Of a DNA stretch of 18,466 nucleotides, positions 13,550-18,466 are shown in pieces. This DNA comes from Chloroflexi bacterium UBA2235 (GTDB lineage: Bacteria; Chloroflexota; UBA11872; UBA12225), in contig DDYL01000169.1 of the NCBI GenBank assembly GCA_002347925.1, forward strand, positions 8,038 to 26,503. Direction: 5' to 3'. The translations under genes were made by a program, and so were the position numbers. The notes under the pieces were generated by a model. It saw only the letters and a program-made list of their open reading frames with translations. It was not told the DNA's origin and made no database searches. The number at the start of each line of letters is the position of its first letter. Positions within the stretch are counted from its first letter, which is position 1.

Positions 13550-14791
13550 ATGCAGACGGATATCCGCATGATGCCCGGCCGAAGGTCATACGTAGAAGAG
13601 CCGGCAGACCCCCAGCAGACGCGAAACCGAATCTTGCAGGCCACGGCCATGGCTATCGTCCTTGCCTACCCATTCCTCGACCTGTTTTTTGGATGGCAGG
13701 CACTGCTCGCGTTCATCCCCATGATGTTGATGATCACGCTCGCACTGGGCCTGAACATCGTTGTCGGGTACGCAGGGCTTCTGGACCTCGGGTACGCGGC
13801 GTTCTACGCCATCGGTGCGTACGCCGCAGCGTTTTTCACATCGCCGAACAGTCCCCTTGCGAGTGTTCTTCCCGGGAGTCCGTTTGCCTGGATGCAGGAC
13901 TTTTGGGTGGCAATGATCATGGCCGTCCTCGTGGCAGGTTGTGCCGGTGCCCTTCTCGGTGCCCCGACGCTGAGGCTGCGGGGCGATTACCTGGCACTCG
14001 TCACACTTGGCTTTGGCGAAATAGTTCCTAGGCTGGTCAAGAACCTCGAACCGTGGACCAAAGGCGTCAAGGGCATGAACCCCATCGGGCGGCCCTACCT
14101 CTTCGGGTGCCAGTTCGGCGTTGACCCGTGTGAAATCCTGGGGATGAAGCTCAAACTCGGCATGATTCCGTACTACTACCTCACCCTAGTGGTCGGCGCC
14201 ATTTCAATCTTCGCAATCATCCGCCTGCGCAACTCACGCCTGGGTCGTGCCTGGGCAGCCATCCGCGATGATGAAATTGCTGCCCAAGGCATGGGTATCA
14301 ACCCTGTCACCACCAAACTCTGGGCGTTCTCGCTCGGCGCATCATTCTCCGGTGCGACCGGCGCCATCTTCGGTGCGTACCTCCAGACCATCTCACCAGA
14401 CCAGTTTGAGTACTCAACCTCCGTAATTGTGCTCTGCATGGTCATCTTGGGCGGGACCGGCAATATCTGGGGAGTCATGCTCGGGGGCCTGCTTATTCAG
14501 TCATTCGACCGCATCTTTGCGGAACGCCTCACTGGTTGGATCCACAAGGCCGGTGCGCTGACTGGCGATCCGACAATCACTGCAGCGTTCAATTCGTTTG
14601 ACCTGCTGAAATCCCGCCTGCTGGTATTCGGCTTGTGCCTCGTCCTCATCATGAACCTCCGGCCGCAAGGCATCCTCCCCAATCGCAAGCGCCGTGAGAC
14701 TGCCCTGACCGACCTCCCCGAGGATGACGTTGCGCCCGACGAGGCTGTCATGATCGCTGGTGCGGGCGCATCGACGGAGAAATCACGATGA
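13550..14791 (+). CDS. livM: branched-chain amino acid ABC transporter permease LivM
   Basis: Second membrane subunit. The 413 residues have a short cytosolic N-tail (about 1-28), then about eight to nine hydrophobic segments. Signature segments are LGLNIVVGYAGLLDLGYAAFYAIGAYAAA, PTLRLRGDYLALVTLGFGEIVPR, the ATPase-docking RAWAAIRDDEIAAQGMGIN and VILGGTGNIWGVMLGG. The C-terminal tail of about 40 residues after ILPNRKRRE is acidic and cytosolic. Start ATG 13550 has GAGG 8 bases upstream. The stop overlaps the livG start by four bases (ATGA), indicating translational coupling. Confidence 0.94.
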   Translation: MQTDIRMMPGRRSYVEEPADPQQTRNRILQATAMAIVLAYPFLDLFFGWQALLAFIPMMLMITLALGLNIVVGYAGLLDLGYAAFYAIGAYAAAFFTSPNSPLASVLPGSPFAWMQDFWVAMIMAVLVAGCAGALLGAPTLRLRGDYLALVTLGFGEIVPRLVKNLEPWTKGVKGMNPIGRPYLFGCQFGVDPCEILGMKLKLGMIPYYYLTLVVGAISIFAIIRLRNSRLGRAWAAIRDDEIAAQGMGINPVTTKLWAFSLGASFSGATGAIFGAYLQTISPDQFEYSTSVIVLCMVILGGTGNIWGVMLGGLLIQSFDRIFAERLTGWIHKAGALTGDPTITAAFNSFDLLKSRLLVFGLCLVLIMNLRPQGILPNRKRRETALTDLPEDDVAPDEAVMIAGAGASTEKSR

Positions 14792-15615
14792 CCGCATCCA
14801 ATGCCCCAAGTGATGTCGTCCTGGATGTCTCGGGCCTCACGAAACGGTTCGGAGGACTCGTCGCCGTCGACAGTGTTGATTTCCAGGTCCGCCGCCGCCA
14901 GATTGTCAGCCTGATCGGACCGAATGGTGCCGGCAAGACTACGTTCTTCAACATGGTCGCCGGACAGTACGAACCTTCCGGCGGAAGGGTCATTTTCAAT
15001 GGCAAGTCCCTTCATGGTCTGCGCCCGCATCAGATCACGGCCCGGGGCATTGGCCGGACATTCCAGAACATTCGCCTGTTCACCAACGAGACCCTGCTCG
15101 AGAACGTTCTGGTAGGGATGCACTCGCGTCTCAAGAGTGGCCCAATTGCATCGCTTTTGCGCCTGCCATCGCAGCGTCGCGAAGAAGACGAGGCTAGGGA
15201 GAAAGGCATGGCCTTGCTCCACCTTGTGAACCTGGACCGGTTTGCCAACGAAGCTGCCGGGAACCTGCCGTATGGCATGCAACGTCGCCTCGAAATGGCA
15301 CGCGCGCTTGCATCAGAACCTCAATTGCTCCTGCTTGACGAACCGACTGCTGGCATGAACCCGCAGGAGACCGTGAACATGATCTCGCTGATCCGTCGGG
15401 TCCGCGACGAATTCGGCGTGGCCGTCCTTCTCATCGAACATGATATGCAAGTCGTCATGGGGCTATCCGAGCGAGTGACCGTGCTCAACTACGGCCAGAA
15501 GATTGCCGAGGGAACACCCCTCGATGTCCAGCGGAACGATAATGTCATAGAGGCATACCTCGGAAGACGTCACAAGCGTCCCGAGGATGAAGTAGCCGAT
15601 GGAGGCACCCACTGA
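14788..15615 (+). CDS. livG: branched-chain amino acid ABC transporter ATPase LivG
   Basis: One of two ATP-hydrolysing subunits. In 275 residues: Walker A GPNGAGKTT at about 44-52, Q-loop in the GIGRTFQNIRLF stretch, the LivG-type signature LPYGMQRRLEMARAL (in place of LSGGQ), Walker B LLLLDEPTAGMNPQE, and switch histidine in LLIEHDMQVVMG. The LivG-specific C-terminal extension with NYGQKIAEGTP...VIEAYLGR is present. Its start codon overlaps the livM stop and its stop shares one base with the livF start. Confidence 0.95.
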   Translation: MTASNAPSDVVLDVSGLTKRFGGLVAVDSVDFQVRRRQIVSLIGPNGAGKTTFFNMVAGQYEPSGGRVIFNGKSLHGLRPHQITARGIGRTFQNIRLFTNETLLENVLVGMHSRLKSGPIASLLRLPSQRREEDEAREKGMALLHLVNLDRFANEAAGNLPYGMQRRLEMARALASEPQLLLLDEPTAGMNPQETVNMISLIRRVRDEFGVAVLLIEHDMQVVMGLSERVTVLNYGQKIAEGTPLDVQRNDNVIEAYLGRRHKRPEDEVADGGTH

Positions 15616-16364
15616 TGTCCGCCTCTGCATCTCCCGCCCGGGTCATCGGTTCGGTCGTCCTGGAAGTCACGGACGTTCACACCTACTACGGCAATATCCA
15701 TGCGCTACAGGGCGTCAGCATTGCGGTTCGTGAGCGCGAGATCGTGACACTGCTCGGCAGCAACGGGGCCGGTAAAAGCACCACCCTCAAGACCATCTCA
15801 GGTCTGCTTCGGCCGCGGCAGGGGACTGTGAAACTTCGCGGTGAGAGCATCAACAACGTCCCGGCGCACCAGATCGTTCGGAGGGGCATCTGCCAGTCAC
15901 CCGAAGGCAGGCACGTCTTTCCGCGCCTGTCGGTCGATGAGAACCTGGCGATGGGTGCCTTCATCCACAATGACACCAAGCAGGTCGCGATCGATCGGGA
16001 ACGCGTGCTGGACCTCTTCCCCAGACTGCGCGAGCGCCTTCGTCAGAAAGCGGGCACGCTATCCGGTGGTGAACAGCAAATGCTGGCGATCGGGCGCGCG
16101 ATGATGGGCCGGCCGACAGTCTTGCTCCTCGATGAACCGTCGATGGGACTTTCGCCCCTCCTCACCGACGTAATCTTTGATGCCATCAAGGAAATCAATC
16201 ACTCAGGCGTCACCGTAGTGGTGGTCGAGCAGAATGCCCAACTTGCCCTGTCCATCGCCGACCGCGGATATGTGATGCAAACCGGGCGGATTGTCTTGAC
16301 AGATACCGCCGATGCCCTCGCCAGGAACGAGATGGTCCGCAAGGCTTATCTCGGAGAGGAATGA
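15615..16364 (+). CDS. livF: branched-chain amino acid ABC transporter ATPase LivF
   Basis: Second ATPase of the importer, pairing with LivG. In 249 residues: LEVTDVHTYYGNIHALQGVS at the N-terminus, Walker A GSNGAGKST, the LivF-typical Q-loop ICQSPEGRHVFPRLSV, signature LSGGEQQMLAIGRAM, Walker B VLLLDEPSMGLSP, and VVVEQNAQLAL, where Gln takes the switch-histidine place as is normal for LivF. The start overlaps the livG stop by one base (TGATG). It is the last gene of the liv unit and faces ileS, with 38 bases between their stop codons. Confidence 0.95.
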   Translation: MSASASPARVIGSVVLEVTDVHTYYGNIHALQGVSIAVREREIVTLLGSNGAGKSTTLKTISGLLRPRQGTVKLRGESINNVPAHQIVRRGICQSPEGRHVFPRLSVDENLAMGAFIHNDTKQVAIDRERVLDLFPRLRERLRQKAGTLSGGEQQMLAIGRAMMGRPTVLLLDEPSMGLSPLLTDVIFDAIKEINHSGVTVVVVEQNAQLALSIADRGYVMQTGRIVLTDTADALARNEMVRKAYLGEE

Positions 16365-16366
16365 GT

Positions 16367-16398
16367 TCGGGGCGAGGCAAACCATCACCTCGCCCCGA
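16367..16398. terminator. shared hairpin between convergent livF and ileS
   Basis: TCGGGGCGAGG (16367-16377) and CCTCGCCCCGA (16388-16398) form a perfect 11-bp stem with a ten-base loop, filling nearly all of the gap between two facing stop codons. It has no T-run in either direction, but its place suits a bidirectional terminator. Confidence 0.7.
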
Positions 16399-16402
16399 CC
16401 CT

Positions 16403-18466
16403 CTACGCGCGCCGACGTTCAATCGCGATGGTGACCTCGTGACCATCCAAGGTCACTGACTTTCGATATGCCTCCCGGGATGAACCAGCCGTCCCGGCTT
16501 CCAGAGTGGTCGAAAGCGTTTCGGAAGCAATCTCGCTCGCAAACGTGGCAAAGACTGCTGCCCCATCTCCCGAAGCGTCATAGCGGGTGATGATGCGGTC
16601 CTCCAGATTGAAGCCCGCATCCTTGCGCATGCCATTGACCGCATGGGTGATCTCTCGTGACAAGCCCTCCGCCACGAGTTCCGGCGTCAGGGTCGTGTCG
16701 AGCGCGATCAACAGGCCACCGTCATCCACCACCGCGAAACCCGGCGCATCGACGGCTTCGACATCGAACTCGGCAGCCGGCACCTCCAGCTCAAGACCCT
16801 CAACAATCACGACCGCTGGTTCACCCTTGGCGTGCCGGCGTTGGACCTCGGCCCCATCCGCTGCCTGCAGGGCACGTGCCACCGCATTCACTCGTGGCCC
16901 GAACCGCGGCCCAAGAACCTTGAAGTTCGGCTTGACCCGATAGGTGACCAGCACCTCATCATCCGACGCGAACCGCAACTCCTTGACGTTCAGTTCCTCG
17001 GTGATCTGCGTCGAGAGACGCACGAGCGCGGAACGCTCTGCCTCTGACCGCGCACGAACCACCAGGGCCGGGAGAGGTTGGCGAACCTTGACCTTCACCT
17101 TGCTGCGAGCCGCCCGGGCCAGGCCCACCACCGTCCTGACCACCGACATGGATCGTCTTAGGTCATCATCGATTAGCGTCGGATCAGGAACCGGCCAGTC
17201 GGTGTGGTGGACACTTATCGGCACATCCGCACCGGTAGAGCGCTCAAGGTTCTGGTACATCTCCTCCGCTAGGAACGGCATTGACGGTCCCATGAGCCGG
17301 GTGAGCGTCGTCAGAACCTCCCAGAGGGTGGCATAGGCTGCCCGCTTGTCAGTGTCCGCCTCATTCTTCCAGTAGCGTGACCGCCCCCGACGCAGGTACC
17401 ACGTGGAGAGGTCGTCAACAAACGCCTCAATCCGCCAAGTCGCCGTCCGGGAATCGAAGTCCTCATACCGCTTGGTCACATCGTCGACGAGGACGTGAAG
17501 TTCTGCGAGTATCCATCGGTCCAAGTCCGTTCGGTCTGCCACCGGCACGGTGTGCACATGGGGATCAAACCCATCGAGTCGCGCGTAGTTGCAAAAGAAG
17601 GCATAGACGTTCCATAGCACCAGCAGACGGCGCTTGATCTGATCAGCGATGCCGTACCCGAAGTTCAGGTTTGCCTCGGTGTTGGCACCGGCATACAGCC
17701 AGCGCATCACGCTTGCTCCGATGCGCTCTGCAGCCTCGTTGAACTCGATCGAGTTCCCCCACGACTTGTGCATCTCCCGACCGGTCTCGTCGCGCAAGGT
17801 TGCGTACCCAAGAACCGCCCGGAAAGGCTCGCGATTTTCCAGGACCGTGCTCATCACCAAGAGCGAATAGAACCAGTTCCGGAACTGTCCCGGGAAACTC
17901 TCGGTAATGAAGTGGGCCGGGAACCACTCCTTCCAGTAACCCTTGTCATGCCGGTAGCCGAGGGTCGAGAAACTCACGATTCCCGCATCAAGCCAAGGAT
18001 TTCCAACGTCCTTGATCCGTGTCGCCTGCCCGCCGCACTTGGCGCAAGCGATGTGGACCCCATCCACCCACGGCCGATGCGGCGCGTGCCCGGCGAATGC
18101 CTCCCACCCTTCCGTCGCGCGGGACTGCAATTCGTCATCGCCACCGACAACATCCCACCACCCGCAAACGGGGTCGTCACACGTCCAGATCGGCAGTGCC
18201 AGACCCCAGTAGCGCTTCTTGGAAATCATCCAGTCGCCCATGTTGCGCAACCAGTCAAGTTCCCGTTCCAGACCCCACGATGGATGCCATTCGATCTTCC
18301 GGACTACCTCGGCTATCTGTTCACGCAGGGGTGGCATCTCACGCCCGGCCACCCGCGCGCGCGCCTCATCGGCCTTCGGTCCGTCCATCGAGATGAACCA
18401 TTCATCGACGACGCGGAACACAAGTTCTGTATGGCAACGCCAGCACTTGGGATACCGGTGCGTGTA
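16403..18466 (-). CDS. ileS: isoleucyl-tRNA synthetase, C-terminal part (runs off the right edge)
   Basis: Class I aminoacyl-tRNA synthetase that charges tRNA-Ile. About 687 C-terminal residues are visible; the frame stays open to the window edge, so the ATP-binding HIGH motif and most of the editing domain lie outside. Visible in order: YPKCWRC after the editing domain, DWMISKKRYWGLALPIW of the catalytic half, CDDPVCG and CAKCGG (possible zinc ligands), a DVGNPWLDAG segment, the KMSKS-equivalent loop EMHKSWGNS (coded at about 17753-17776), then the anticodon-binding helical domain (LVLWNVYAFFCNYARLDGF, WYLRRGRSRYWK) and a long C-terminal part. The set resembles the long, IleS2-like/eukaryote-type group rather than the short bacterial type with the C-terminal zinc finger, but this is by eye. 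It converges with livF. Confidence 0.93.
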   Translation of the reverse strand, partial: YTHRYPKCWRCHTELVFRVVDEWFISMDGPKADEARARVAGREMPPLREQIAEVVRKIEWHPSWGLERELDWLRNMGDWMISKKRYWGLALPIWTCDDPVCGWWDVVGGDDELQSRATEGWEAFAGHAPHRPWVDGVHIACAKCGGQATRIKDVGNPWLDAGIVSFSTLGYRHDKGYWKEWFPAHFITESFPGQFRNWFYSLLVMSTVLENREPFRAVLGYATLRDETGREMHKSWGNSIEFNEAAERIGASVMRWLYAGANTEANLNFGYGIADQIKRRLLVLWNVYAFFCNYARLDGFDPHVHTVPVADRTDLDRWILAELHVLVDDVTKRYEDFDSRTATWRIEAFVDDLSTWYLRRGRSRYWKNEADTDKRAAYATLWEVLTTLTRLMGPSMPFLAEEMYQNLERSTGADVPISVHHTDWPVPDPTLIDDDLRRSMSVVRTVVGLARAARSKVKVKVRQPLPALVVRARSEAERSALVRLSTQITEELNVKELRFASDDEVLVTYRVKPNFKVLGPRFGPRVNAVARALQAADGAEVQRRHAKGEPAVVIVEGLELEVPAAEFDVEAVDAPGFAVVDDGGLLIALDTTLTPELVAEGLSREITHAVNGMRKDAGFNLEDRIITRYDASGDGAAVFATFASEIASETLSTTLEAGTAGSSREAYRKSVTLDGHEVTIAIERRRA

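Noticed and set aside
1..18466. CRISPR array, insertion sequence, prophage or defence system
   Set aside because: No regularly spaced repeats, transposase motifs, terminal inverted repeats or phage genes were found on either strand.

Overview
This is a gene-dense, high-GC bacterial chromosome segment. My best guess is the phylum Chloroflexota, at low to moderate confidence. That guess rests on the overall gene style: a YchF with a QSGKT-type P-loop, an IleRS with an HKSWGN loop, a FecR-like single-pass membrane protein, twin-arginine substrate-binding proteins, and tRNAs without encoded CCA. No 16S or marker phylogeny could be run.

Left part (about 1 to 6,600) is read right to left. In transcription order it holds a 46-residue lysine-rich protein with a strong ribosome binding site, a FecR-like membrane-anchored protein, holo-ACP synthase (acpS), the NAD(P)HX repair enzyme (nnr), a pyrimidine-nucleoside phosphorylase, and the YchF ATPase. 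acpS and nnr are 9 bases apart and surely co-transcribed. These are housekeeping and salvage functions.

Middle part (6,750 to 10,860) starts with tRNA-Leu(UAA), followed by a plus-strand molybdate/tungstate-type unit. This unit has a regulator joining an XRE helix-turn-helix to a periplasmic-binding-protein-like sensor domain, then a ModA lipoprotein and a ModB permease. No ATPase (modC) is present. A perfect 8+8 inverted repeat covers the start of the regulator, suggesting autoregulation. On the minus strand follow tRNA-Gly(GCC), tRNA-Cys(GCA) and an orphan OmpR-type response regulator.

Right part (10,860 to 16,400) is a complete branched-chain amino acid/amide ABC transporter, livK-H-M-G-F, divergent from the response regulator. 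A perfect 14-bp stem with a T-run lies between livK and livH, and another GC-rich stem-loop lies between livH and livM. This layout fits excess binding protein over membrane components. The unit ends in a hairpin shared with the convergent ileS gene, which runs off the right edge.

I found no CRISPR array, insertion sequence, phage gene or obviously novel multi-gene system. The most unusual points are the modC-less regulator/modAB unit with its operator, the uncharacterised lysine-rich small protein, the regulatory RNA structures in the liv operon, and the FecR-like protein without a sigma factor.
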